NCBI RefSeq assembly: GCF_030813595.1
Contig: NZ_JAUSUH010000003.1
Coordinates: 1-64,000 of the forward strand
Reading direction: 5' to 3'
Source of the DNA: Ancylobacter vacuolatus
Lineage (GTDB): Bacteria; Pseudomonadota; Alphaproteobacteria; Rhizobiales; Xanthobacteraceae
DNA: 64,000 nucleotides
Shown here one piece after another: positions 44,014 to 51,523 of the stretch; positions within the stretch are counted from its first letter, which is position 1, and each line of letters opens with the position of its first letter. The notes below the pieces were generated by a model. The model was not told where the DNA came from. It searched no databases and worked only from the letters and a program-made list of their open reading frames with translations. The translations under genes and the position numbers were made by a program.

Positions 44014-45138
44014 TCAGCTCCCGAGGCCGAGTTCTTGCGCCAGCGCGTCGATACGCCCGAGCGCGCCGCTATCGCTGGCGAAATGGGTGCGCGCCTGTCC
44101 GGCGGCGGTCTTGGCCTTGTCCTGCTGGCCCAGCACGGTCCAGGCCCGCATCAGCCGCAGCCAGCCCTCGATATCGCCGCCCTCCTGCGCCAGCCGCGCC
44201 TCCAGCCGCTCGACCATGCCGCGCACCATCGCGTCGCGCTGCTCGGGGGTAAGGCTTTGCGCCGCCGCCACATCGGCCGCGCCGGGGCCGGACGCCGGGG
44301 CCGGCACGGGGGCGCCGATTCGGGTCAGCGCCGCGCCCACCAGGCCGAGCCAGGGCGCGTCGGGCGGGGAAGCCGCCACCAGCGCGCTCCAGCGCTGCGC
44401 CGCCTCGGCGGTCTGGCCGTCCTGCTCGGCGGCGAGGCCGAGGAAATACTGCGCCTTGGGGTCGTTCGGATCGGCGGCGAGCGCGGCCTGGAAGGCGGAC
44501 TTGGCCTCGCCCGTCACCACCCCGCCGGCCCGCGCGGTCAGCGCCTCGCCGAGGCCGGTCTCGCGCTGGGCATTGGGGCCGAGCAGGCGAATGGCGTTGG
44601 CCCAGGCCCGCGCCGCGTCGTCGAGCCGGCCGATACGGGCATAGATCGGCGCCACCACCTCATAGCCGCGCCCGTCATTCGGGTTGGCTTCGAGATGGCT
44701 TTCGACCTTGCGGATGAGAATGGCGATGTCGGAGGGGTCGGGCTGGGCCTCCAGCCGCTGCGCCAAAGGCTGCGGCGGGGTCAGCGGCGAGCCGAGCGAG
44801 AGGTAGAGCCCGCCCGCCAGCAGCGGCACGCCCAGCAGCGCCACGACGGCGACGATACGCCGGCGCCGGTCGTCACCGGAGGAGGCGCCCTCGCGGCCGC
44901 GCTCGGCGGAAACGCGCAGGATGCGGCGCGCCACTTCCGTCCGCGCCGCCTCGCCCTCGGCCGGCGCGATGAGGCCGGAGGCCCGGTCGCGCTCGATTTC
45001 CGCTAGCTGGTCGCGATAGACGGCGAGATCGGCTTCGGCGGTGCTGGCAGCAGGCACGGCCGCGCCGGTGCGCAACGGCCAGAGCACCGCCAGAATGGCG
45101 GCGCCGGTCATCAGCGAGAAGGCGATCCACAGCAACAT
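44014..45138 (-). CDS. ccmI: Cytochrome c maturation protein CcmI (CycH)
   Basis: A 374-residue apocytochrome c chaperone. Two transmembrane helices (about 3-22 and 94-112) flank a cytosolic loop with a leucine-rich coiled coil ([20 protein letters not shown]). A periplasmic TPR domain (about 140-370) binds the apocytochrome C-terminus. I chose the ATG at 45138, preceded by AGAGGAAAA. It is the first gene of the ccmIEFH group, downstream of the lipoprotein gene. Confidence 0.92.
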   Translation of the reverse strand: MLLWIAFSLMTGAAILAVLWPLRTGAAVPAASTAEADLAVYRDQLAEIERDRASGLIAPAEGEAARTEVARRILRVSAERGREGASSGDDRRRRIVAVVALLGVPLLAGGLYLSLGSPLTPPQPLAQRLEAQPDPSDIAILIRKVESHLEANPNDGRGYEVVAPIYARIGRLDDAARAWANAIRLLGPNAQRETGLGEALTARAGGVVTGEAKSAFQAALAADPNDPKAQYFLGLAAEQDGQTAEAAQRWSALVAASPPDAPWLGLVGAALTRIGAPVPAPASGPGAADVAAAQSLTPEQRDAMVRGMVERLEARLAQEGGDIEGWLRLMRAWTVLGQQDKAKTAAGQARTHFASDSGALGRIDALAQELGLGS

Positions 45139-45330
45139 TAGTTTTCCTCTAATGCGCTGAGGGGTAGCCGACCCGGGCCCTGTCGCCAATCCGTAACACC
45201 CTCAGTCCGATCGCCGCAGGCTCACAGTCGCGCGAGGGGGCGCCGGTCTGAATCACGCGACGGCGCGGGCTGGCGGGCGCCTGCGTCACCCCGTCACGGG
45301 CACCGGAACGGGGTACGCAGAGAGGCGCGC

Positions 45331-45798
45331 TCAGCCCGCCACCGGCGACCAGGTACCGTCCGGGTTGCGGCAGGCGGTGCCGCGCGCGGTCTGCGGCTGG
45401 CCGTTGATGTAGATGGTGTGGGTGAATTCGCGGCATTTGGGCGAACCGCCGCGCGCATAGGTCGGGCCGGGGACGATGGTGCCATAGGAACCGCTGTCGC
45501 CGCGCCAGCTCACCGGCGCGCCGGGGTTGCCATATTCGAGCGCCTGCGTCTCGGCCTGCTGGGCCCGCTGCCGGTCGGCCTGATCAAGCGCATTGCCGAT
45601 GGTGCCGCCGATCAGGCCGCCCACCGCCGCGCCGACCAGCGTGCTGGCGGTGTTGTGCCCGACGACCTGACCGATGACGCCGCCCGCCACCGCGCCAATG
45701 GCCGCGCCGCCGACAGTGTTCGGGTTCTCCTGCGCGGTGCTGCAGCCCGCGAGGGCGCCGGCGACAAGGCCCACGGCCACGAATTGGTATGCGCGCAT
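45331..45798 (-). CDS. Glycine-zipper 2TM lipoprotein (17 kDa surface antigen-like)
   Basis: A 155-residue outer-membrane lipoprotein: signal peptide with lipobox LAGC at Cys19, a glycine-zipper region (about 29-71, GGAAIGAVAGGVIGQVVGHN and AAVGGLIGGTIG), then a C-terminal domain with RGTACRNPDGTWSPV, a motif shared with rickettsial 17 kDa antigens. It is thought to contribute to envelope stability. The 192 bases to ccmI (45139-45330) and 136 bases to feuQ hold nothing I can name. Confidence 0.85.
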   Translation of the reverse strand: MRAYQFVAVGLVAGALAGCSTAQENPNTVGGAAIGAVAGGVIGQVVGHNTASTLVGAAVGGLIGGTIGNALDQADRQRAQQAETQALEYGNPGAPVSWRGDSGSYGTIVPGPTYARGGSPKCREFTHTIYINGQPQTARGTACRNPDGTWSPVAG

Positions 45799-45934
45799 GA
45801 AATTCCTTCCTCCAGCCTCGACACGGCACGTTCCTCGCGGAACATCTGCACCTTAAGGAAGAGGAATAGGGCGAAAGCGCGGCCCCGTCACCTCTCCCAC
45901 CGCACCGACGCAAGGGGACCGACATCGGGGCAGC

Positions 45935-47314
45935 TCACGCCGCCGGCAGCCGCACCACGCAGCGCAGCCCGCCAAAGGGCGAGCGGTCGAAGGCCAGCCG
46001 CCCGCCATAGAGCCCGACCAGTTCGGAGACGATGGACAGGCCCAGCCCGGAACCCGGCTGGGTCTCGTCCAGCCGCTTGCCGCGCTTCAGCGCCTCGGTC
46101 TGCTGTTCCGGCGTCAGGCCCGGCCCGTCATCGTCGATGGTGATCTCGAAATAATCCCGCTCGCCGGCCCCGCCGGGCACCGGCGCCACCGCGATCTCCA
46201 CCAGCGTGCGCGCCCATTTGCAGCCATTGTCGACGAGATTGCCGAGGATCTCCTCCAGATCCTGCCGCTCGCCGCGAAAGCGCAGGCCGCCCGCGACCTC
46301 CATCTCCACCGCCACGCCCTTGGCGCGGTGCACCTTGGCCAGCGTCGTGGCGATGCGGGCGACGATCGGCTCCACCTCCTCCACCGTGGTGACGACCGAG
46401 GCGCGGGCCGCCATGCGGGCGCGCTCCAGATGATGCGCCACCTGGTCCTTCATGATCTGCGCCTGCGCCGTCACCTTGGCGCCCAGCGCGGCATCGGCCT
46501 CGCCGGCCCGCGCCGCCTCGTTCTGCAGCACAGAAATCGGCGTCTTCAGCGCATGGGCGAGATTGCCGACATGGGTGCGGGCGCGCTCGACGATCTCGCG
46601 ATTAGTGTCGATCAGCGCATTGACCTCAGCGGCGAGCGGGGCGATCTCCACCGGATAGGCGCCCTCGATGCGGTCGGCGCGGCCGGTGCGCACCTCGTGC
46701 AGCGCCGCGAGCATGCGCTTGAGCGGGCGCAGGCCGAACAGCACCTGGAACACCAGCGTCAGCAGGAAGGCGCAACCGAGCACCGCCAGCGTCACCAGCA
46801 GCGCCTGGTCGAAGCCGGCGACCTCCTCGGCAATCTCTCCGGCATCGGCCGCCACCGCCACCGCGTAGCGCCCGTCCTCGCCGAGATCGACCACCCGCTC
46901 GACAATGCGCAGCCTCTGGCCGGACGGGCCATCGGCATAGGCCTCGCGCAGGCCCGAGACATCGGCATCGGCCTGGCGCTCGAACAGCAGCGGCAGCTTG
47001 CCCTCGGGCAGCGAGCGCGAGGTCTTCACCTGCGCCGCCGGCCCGTCGGTGCGGGTGATCTGCCAGTACCAGCCGGAAATGGGGAAGTTGAACAGCGGAT
47101 CGCCGAGCGTCGTCGGCTCCGGCATGGTGCCGGAGGGCGAATTGGCGACATCGGCGACAATGGTCTTGAGATAGACGTCGAGCCGCTGGTCGAAGGCCCG
47201 CTCCACCGCCGCGCGATAGACCTCATGCAGCGCGAAGCCGGTGATCGCCAGCACGGCGACGCTGACCACCGTCGCCGAGACGAACAGGCGCAGCGCCAGC
47301 GAGCCGGCGCGCAT
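45935..47314 (-). CDS. feuQ: Sensor histidine kinase FeuQ-like
   Basis: A 459-residue membrane kinase with transmembrane helices at about 9-31 and 167-190 and a periplasmic sensor between them. The HisKA acceptor His is in THVGNLAHALKTPISVLQNE (about residue 255). HATPase_c motifs are EILGNLVDNGCKWA, DDDGPGL and GSGLGLSIVSELVGLYGG. The assignment rests on the kinase subtype and the conserved rhizobial order feuP-feuQ-(lipoprotein)-ccmIEFH. In rhizobia, FeuPQ controls envelope and cyclic-glucan export genes. Its ATG overlaps the feuP stop by one base. Confidence 0.8.
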   Translation of the reverse strand: MRAGSLALRLFVSATVVSVAVLAITGFALHEVYRAAVERAFDQRLDVYLKTIVADVANSPSGTMPEPTTLGDPLFNFPISGWYWQITRTDGPAAQVKTSRSLPEGKLPLLFERQADADVSGLREAYADGPSGQRLRIVERVVDLGEDGRYAVAVAADAGEIAEEVAGFDQALLVTLAVLGCAFLLTLVFQVLFGLRPLKRMLAALHEVRTGRADRIEGAYPVEIAPLAAEVNALIDTNREIVERARTHVGNLAHALKTPISVLQNEAARAGEADAALGAKVTAQAQIMKDQVAHHLERARMAARASVVTTVEEVEPIVARIATTLAKVHRAKGVAVEMEVAGGLRFRGERQDLEEILGNLVDNGCKWARTLVEIAVAPVPGGAGERDYFEITIDDDGPGLTPEQQTEALKRGKRLDETQPGSGLGLSIVSELVGLYGGRLAFDRSPFGGLRCVVRLPAA

Positions 47315-48015
47315 CAGCGCGAGGTCTCGGCGCGCGAGCTGTCGGCGCGGGGCGGCTCGGGCGCCACCAGGAGATAGCCGAGCCCACGCACGGTCTGGAT
47401 CACGTCGACATCCAGCTTCTTGCGCAGGCGGCCGACAAACACCTCGATGGTGTTGGAATCGCGGTCGAAATCCTGGTCGTAGAGATGCTCGACCAGCTCG
47501 GTGCGCGAGACCACCCGCCCGACATGGTGCATGAGATAGGCCAGCAGTCGGTGCTCATGCGAGGTGAGCTTCACCTGCCGCCCGCTCACCGTCACCCGGC
47601 CCGAGCGCGTGTCGAGCATGACCGGCCCGCAGGTCAGTTCGCTCGCCGCATGGCCGGCGGAGCGGCGCAGCAGCGCGCGGATGCGCGCCAGCACCTCCTC
47701 CATATGGAAGGGCTTCGCCACATAATCGTCGGCACCGGCGTCGAAGCCCTGCACCTTGTCGCTCCAGCGGTCGCGCGCGGTGAGAATCAGCACCGGCATC
47801 TTGCGCCCCTCGCGCCGCCAGGCCTCCAGCACCGAGAGCCCGTCCATCTTCGGCAGGCCGATATCGAGCACGACCGCGTCATAGGGCTCGGTCTCGCCGA
47901 GGAAATGGCCTTCCTCGCCATCATGGGCGCGGTCGACCGCATAGCCGGCCTCGACCAGCGCCTCGACCATCTGGCGGTTCAGATCGGGATCATCCTCGAC
48001 GACAAGCAGGCGCAC
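47314..48015 (-). CDS. feuP: Response regulator FeuP-like (OmpR/PhoB family)
   Basis: A 233-residue regulator starting with GTG at 48015. The receiver has the acidic pair in LLVVEDDPDLNRQM, phospho-acceptor Asp51 in YDAVVLDIGLPKMDG and Lys in DDYVAKPFHM. The winged-helix output domain has LTSHEHRLLAYLMHHVGRVV and SNTIEVFVGRLRKKLD. It is cotranscribed with the kinase (one-base overlap). The name is based on synteny with rhizobial feuPQ. Confidence 0.82.
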   Translation of the reverse strand: MRLLVVEDDPDLNRQMVEALVEAGYAVDRAHDGEEGHFLGETEPYDAVVLDIGLPKMDGLSVLEAWRREGRKMPVLILTARDRWSDKVQGFDAGADDYVAKPFHMEEVLARIRALLRRSAGHAASELTCGPVMLDTRSGRVTVSGRQVKLTSHEHRLLAYLMHHVGRVVSRTELVEHLYDQDFDRDSNTIEVFVGRLRKKLDVDVIQTVRGLGYLLVAPEPPRADSSRAETSR

Positions 48016-48121
48016 GGCGGTTCCTCACGCACACCGCGCGGGGGGCACGCGGCGCCCCGAGCATGCCACCGCGCGCGCCGGATGTCAGGTGCGGGGTGTG
48101 TTCAGACGGGCTGGGGAAGTT

Positions 48122-48213
48122 CGATCCCGCGGCACGGCCGCAGGCCGAGCCGGGATCGCGCGGACATCAGGCGGACGATCCCGGCTCTCCGCTACGCTGC
48201 GGCCGGGATGACG
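48122..48213. repeat. REP-like family B palindromes separating feuP from the lysis genes
   Basis: CGATCCCGCGGC (48122) to GAGCCGGGATCGCG (48160), then CGATCCCGGCTCTCC (48176) to GGCCGGGATGACGG (48213), two inverted units like those at 43431-43535. They mark the boundary between chromosomal core genes and the GTA/lysis block. Confidence 0.7.
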
Positions 48214-48244
48214 GCGCATATGGCCGCTTGCGCCACCCTCACCC

Positions 48245-48475
48245 TCATCCCCGCCCCCGCCAGCCGCACAATTCCAGCCCCACCGCGTTGTGCGCCTTCA
48301 CCTGCCGGATCGTCGGGTCGGTGTCCTCAATCGCCCAGCTAATCGGCCGGAAGGCGCCGCACGCTCCCCGCGTCGCGGCGGAAGGTGTCGTCGTCGCGCA
48401 GCCGGCGCTCATCAGCGTTGCGGCGATCAGCGTCAGCCCGCGCGCCGTTCGCGCGCTCGATCGTGTCCAGCACAT
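48245..48475 (-). CDS. Rz1-like outer-membrane spanin lipoprotein
   Basis: A 76-residue small lipoprotein with a signal segment (RGLTLIAATLMSAGC, lipobox Cys at about 27). The C-terminus FRPISWAIEDTDPTIRQVKA followed by HNAVGLELCGW is a recurrent signature of phage Rz1-like proteins in this order. Start ATG 48475 has a good AAGGAGAA ribosome site. It overlaps the i-spanin gene by 137 bases in a different frame, the classic Rz/Rz1 arrangement. Its role would be outer-membrane disruption during release of GTA particles. Confidence 0.75.
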   Translation of the reverse strand: MCWTRSSARTARGLTLIAATLMSAGCATTTPSAATRGACGAFRPISWAIEDTDPTIRQVKAHNAVGLELCGWRGRG

Positions 48476-48617
48476 CCCGTTCTCCTTGCGCGATGCAGGC
48501 GGCCCGGCCTTCCGAGCGGCCCTTGAGATAGATCCCGCCGGCCAAGGCAAGGGCGGCGAGGAGGAGCGCGGCGCCGCGCCCGAGTGGGCTCGCCAGCAGG
48601 CCGAGCAGCACCGTCAC
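48339..48617 (-). CDS. Rz-like inner-membrane spanin
   Basis: A 92-residue protein starting with GTG at 48617, overlapping the endolysin stop (GTGA). It has one N-terminal transmembrane helix (about 10-30, GRGAALLLAALALAGGIYL) followed by a charged coiled-coil periplasmic tail (ERDVLDTIERANGARADADR, RRNADERRLRDDDTFRRD). Size, topology and the overlapping lipoprotein reading frame define it as the i-spanin partner. No sequence-level family match is claimed beyond this. Confidence 0.72.
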   Translation of the reverse strand: MTVLLGLLASPLGRGAALLLAALALAGGIYLKGRSEGRAACIAQGERDVLDTIERANGARADADRRNADERRLRDDDTFRRDAGSVRRLPAD

Positions 48618-49420
48618 CGCGCCACCTCGCCGGCGCCGATTCGCGCCAGCGCCCCGCGCAGGGTCAGCACCACGCCGGCGAGCATCAGCGCCGCGAACAG
48701 CCATTTCAGCGGTTCGGCGAGGGCGGCGAGCGGCGCCAGCCGGTCGGCCTGCTCGGCGATGACAGCGCCGAGCACGCCGGCGCCGCTGATCAGCCCGCCC
48801 GCCCCCTCAGGGGTGCGCGAGAGCCGTGTGTCGGCCGGCCGCGCCCGCGCCGCGCCGTCGCCGTCCGGCCGCTCTTGCACATCGGCCGCCATCGGCCCGG
48901 CCGCGCCGGCCATCCGCCGTGCGGTGGCCCGCACGTCAGTGACGCGGCGGGTCCAGCCGGCTCCGAAGGTGGGGAAGGTCCGCAGGCTGCGCAGCATGGC
49001 GAGGCGGCGCTCGCACAGGCCGTCGACCAGCGCTTCCGGCGCATGGCCATCCAGCGCCGCCAGCGTCGCCTCGCCCACCTGCCCGTCCACGGTGACCTTG
49101 AGCGCGCGCTGCAGCCATTTCGCCGCCTGGGCCGGGCCGGAATTCACCGCCGCGTCGAACAGCGCATAGTCGAGCCCGGCGGGCAGGTCGTCGGCGCGCA
49201 CGGCGTCCCAATATTGCCGCCGGTAGAGCGCCGCCACCTCGTCCGGCGCGATCCGCCGCACGCTGCGCACGGGCTGGCCATGGCGCCGGCGCCAGCCATC
49301 ATAGACGCGCTGGGTGATCCCCTGCATGGTCGCGCCGCCGGGATCGGCGGGGTGGTCGGCATAGCCGCCCTCATGGACGAGCACGCGCCTCAGCGCCTCG
49401 TCGAAGCTCGACGCGGTCAT
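48614..49420 (-). CDS. N-acetylmuramidase endolysin (GH108) with C-terminal membrane anchor
   Basis: A 268-residue endolysin. The N-terminal GH108 catalytic domain (about 1-90) has the acid Glu in VLVHEGGYADHPADPGG followed by TMQGITQRVYDGWR; a PG_binding_3-type domain follows (LDYALFDAAVNSGPAQAAKW, about 85-165). The C-terminal 70 residues hold a linker, a glycine-rich hydrophobic stretch and a transmembrane helix (LKWLFAALMLAGVVLTL). It resembles the holin-associated muramidases that lyse GTA-producing cells. I chose the ATG at 49420; a TTG at 49438 is also in frame. No separate holin gene is visible nearby. A CtrA site lies 43 bases upstream. Confidence 0.85.
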   Translation of the reverse strand: MTASSFDEALRRVLVHEGGYADHPADPGGATMQGITQRVYDGWRRRHGQPVRSVRRIAPDEVAALYRRQYWDAVRADDLPAGLDYALFDAAVNSGPAQAAKWLQRALKVTVDGQVGEATLAALDGHAPEALVDGLCERRLAMLRSLRTFPTFGAGWTRRVTDVRATARRMAGAAGPMAADVQERPDGDGAARARPADTRLSRTPEGAGGLISGAGVLGAVIAEQADRLAPLAALAEPLKWLFAALMLAGVVLTLRGALARIGAGEVAR

Positions 49421-49462
49421 TGCATGGCTCCGCTGCAAGATTTTGGGGGTGTTTTCTGGGGA

Positions 49463-49477
49463 TTAACGTTATGTTAA
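49463..49477. promoter_or_regulatory. Full CtrA-binding site between divergent lysis operon and hypothetical gene
   Basis: TTAACGTTATGTTAA is a perfect TTAA-N7-TTAA site, the consensus for the cell-cycle regulator CtrA. It lies 43 bases upstream of the endolysin ATG and about 90 bases upstream of the divergent 49569 gene, in an AT-rich gap. CtrA is known to be required for GTA release and lysis gene expression in Rhodobacter capsulatus, which fits this position. Confidence 0.7.
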
Positions 49478-49568
49478 CGGTTCAACTACCCTGGCACGGT
49501 TGCAAAAATACCCGCTTTCCAAGAGTCTTTTTGAGATAGCTGGCTACGGACAAGGGGCTCCGCTCGGC

Positions 49569-50027
49569 ATGGCAAGAGAAGATCGACTCGTCGAGGATCT
49601 ACGCAGCATTTTCGATGAAGCCCGCCGCAGCTCCGGCCAGGTGCAGGCGGAGGCGCTTCTGGCTGTCGCCCCGGTGACGCTGAAGAGCACGGAATCGGGC
49701 GTTGCCTATATGCGCGACCGGCTGACGCCCGAGAGCTACCGGGAGATCTGCCGCGCCATTGGCGACGAGCTGGACCGGCTCAACAACGAGATCGTGCGGC
49801 TGAAGCGGCTGGAGAAGATCGCCGGCGTGGTGGAGACGGCCCAGCGCCGAATCGTTGCCCGCCCCACGGTTCTCACCCGGCCGGTCGTTGCCACGGCAGC
49901 CAAGGCCGCCGCCGCGACGAACTCGGCGACGGCGCGGCCTACGGCGTCCGCCACCCCGCCGGCCACCGCCTCGGCGGGTTCGGTGGGGCCGGTAAAGCCG
50001 GCGCCGCTTCCCGGCCCGGCCGAGTAG
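49569..50027 (+). CDS. Hypothetical protein, divergent from GTA lysis genes
   Basis: A 152-residue protein I do not recognise. The N-terminal 95 residues look folded and helical (DRLVEDLRSIFDEARRSSGQ, MRDRLTPESYREICRAIGDE, DRLNNEIVRLKRLEKIAG); the rest is a low-complexity Ala/Pro/Thr-rich tail. I chose the ATG at 49569, preceded by AAGGGG; an in-frame TTG at 49500 is less likely. There is no signal peptide or membrane segment. It shares the CtrA-site intergenic region with the endolysin, so it may be coexpressed with GTA release, but the function is unknown. Confidence 0.65.
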   Translation: MAREDRLVEDLRSIFDEARRSSGQVQAEALLAVAPVTLKSTESGVAYMRDRLTPESYREICRAIGDELDRLNNEIVRLKRLEKIAGVVETAQRRIVARPTVLTRPVVATAAKAAAATNSATARPTASATPPATASAGSVGPVKPAPLPGPAE

Positions 50028-50042
50028 GCAGGGCGGGCAGCC

Positions 50043-50312
50043 TCAGGGCTCCCCTTGCCAGTCCGGCGGCAGCGCCGGCAGCAGCGCCGCCCGCTCGGCT
50101 CCACTGAGGAGGGCGTCATAGGCCTCCTGTGCGAGGCCGATCTGCGCGTCACCCGGCGAGGTGGGAATCGTCAGCGCCGCCCGGCCGTCGGTCGGGTGCT
50201 GGGAGACATCCCACAGCCGGGACGTGCCGCCGGCCGCATAGCCGCAGTCGAGCCAGGCCTGAACGCTGCGGTTGTGCGCGGCGGCCGCTGTGGCGACGAT
50301 CAGAAAGCTCAT
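50043..50312 (-). CDS. Small hypothetical protein at the end of the GTA tail operon
   Basis: An 89-residue protein (MSFLIVATAAAAHNRSVQAW at the start; QEAYDALLSGAERAALLPAL near the end) whose ATG overlaps the preceding arabinofuranosidase-like gene by four bases. The position after fibre or spike genes suggests a tail-fibre accessory or chaperone role. No family recognised. Confidence 0.6.
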   Translation of the reverse strand: MSFLIVATAAAAHNRSVQAWLDCGYAAGGTSRLWDVSQHPTDGRAALTIPTSPGDAQIGLAQEAYDALLSGAERAALLPALPPDWQGEP

Positions 50313-51199
50313 GGCATCACCTGCAAGAGGGCGGCATCGAGCGCGGCGATGTCGGCCGCCGCCTGCGCCAGGGCAAAGGTGGAAACGCCGCCCGTGAGGT
50401 ACGCCCCGCCGAAGGTGGCGGCACCAATCCGGATGTTCGCCGCCGAATCGCTGTCCGGAGTGTTCTGCGCGGGCGTCATGGCGCTGTTCGTGGCCGCCGT
50501 GCCGTTGACGCAGATATCGACGGCGCCTGCCGCGTACCGCCCCCGGCCGATGATGCGGGACCATGCGCCAGACATCACGGCCGCACCGGCTTGAGTGGCT
50601 GTCACGCCGGTGTCGGTCGTGCGCGTCTGCATGACAGGAGCTGTCGCGGTGCTGAAGAGGAGGGCCGCGCGAAGCGACCCTGCCGTGGACGCGATGGAAT
50701 TGTACAGGATGACTTGCGCGCTCGCCGCCGTCACCCGCGTGACCGCGGCATAGGTGGCTGCGGCTATATTGCGGGAAAAGCCGGTCGAGTTCTGAATGTC
50801 GAGATATTGCGCGCCGGAGAGCACAAGCTGCGGCCGGCCATTGGGGCCGACATCGAGCCCGCCGGCATTGACGATTCGCGGCTGGGCCGCGCCGGTCGGC
50901 TGCGCGGCGTGGCGGCCATTCCCGCTCTGGTCGTACCAGAGCGTCGCATAGGCGCTGCCGGCACCGGCAAAGGCGAGCAGCGCCGCGACATCGAGAGCGC
51001 CCGCCGCGGCAAAGCCGATATCGCTCTCCGCTCCGTCGCTGGCGCGGCGGGCCCGCACACACGGGCCGGCATAGGCCGAAAGCAGCCGGCTCAGCCCGAA
51101 GGCCGCGTAAAGCGGGCCAGCCAAGGCGTCGAACGGCGCCGGAGCCGGATGAGCGGCGCTGCGGCGCGTGAGGTCGAGGGCGAAACCGAAGCTCGCCAT
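50309..51199 (-). CDS. Arabinofuranosidase-B-like / LamG-like putative fibre protein
   Basis: A 296-residue protein. The first 120 residues (LYAAFGLSRLLSAYAGPCVR, SAYATLWYDQSGNGRHAAQP) match the sugar-binding fold of alpha-L-arabinofuranosidase B catalytic domains as they occur in phage tail proteins. The remainder is a LamG/concanavalin-like beta-sandwich. It has no signal peptide, consistent with assembly on a particle. Sitting directly after the spike-base gene, it probably recognises a cell-surface glycan on recipient cells. Whether it cleaves sugars is uncertain. Confidence 0.68.
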   Translation of the reverse strand: MASFGFALDLTRRSAAHPAPAPFDALAGPLYAAFGLSRLLSAYAGPCVRARRASDGAESDIGFAAAGALDVAALLAFAGAGSAYATLWYDQSGNGRHAAQPTGAAQPRIVNAGGLDVGPNGRPQLVLSGAQYLDIQNSTGFSRNIAAATYAAVTRVTAASAQVILYNSIASTAGSLRAALLFSTATAPVMQTRTTDTGVTATQAGAAVMSGAWSRIIGRGRYAAGAVDICVNGTAATNSAMTPAQNTPDSDSAANIRIGAATFGGAYLTGGVSTFALAQAAADIAALDAALLQVMP

Positions 51200-51200
51200 C

Positions 51201-51506
51201 TCAATCGACCCGGTGGATGGTCAGTCCCGCGCTCGTGCCGCTCGCCAGCACGCGGCGCACCAGGAATTCGAGCACGCTCACCTGCCCGGGCGGCAGCGGC
51301 AGGGTCAGCGGCGCGTCATCGGCCGCGTCGACCGGGAGGATGCGGATATCCGCGCTCGCAAGGGTCGCGGGCACGAACACACGCAGCCGGCCATAGCGCG
51401 GCAGGTCGGCGGCGTCGTTCGGCACCACCAGCGCCCCGGCGCGACCGAGCGCGGCGGGCGAAAGGGCGCGGCGATGCCAGGGGTCCCTGGCGGCATCATA
51501 GGGCAT
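51201..51506 (-). CDS. GTA spike base protein (GhsA / RCAP_rcc01079-like)
   Basis: A 101-residue protein resembling the spike base family named after Rhodobacter capsulatus rcc01079, part of the head spikes that bind recipient capsule. Typical stretches are YDAARDPWHRRALSPAALGR, VVPNDAADLPRYGRLRVFV and LPPGQVSVLEFLVRRVLASG. In R. capsulatus these genes lie outside the main GTA cluster; here they are directly downstream of gp15. Confidence 0.7.
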   Translation of the reverse strand: MPYDAARDPWHRRALSPAALGRAGALVVPNDAADLPRYGRLRVFVPATLASADIRILPVDAADDAPLTLPLPPGQVSVLEFLVRRVLASGTSAGLTIHRVD

Positions 51507-51523
51507 GGGTTCGCTCCCGGAGA

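Noticed and set aside
48122..48213. Attachment site for the GTA block as a prophage
   Set aside because: The repeats here belong to dispersed palindrome families also found elsewhere; no matching direct repeat was seen past gp6 and no integrase or tRNA is present.
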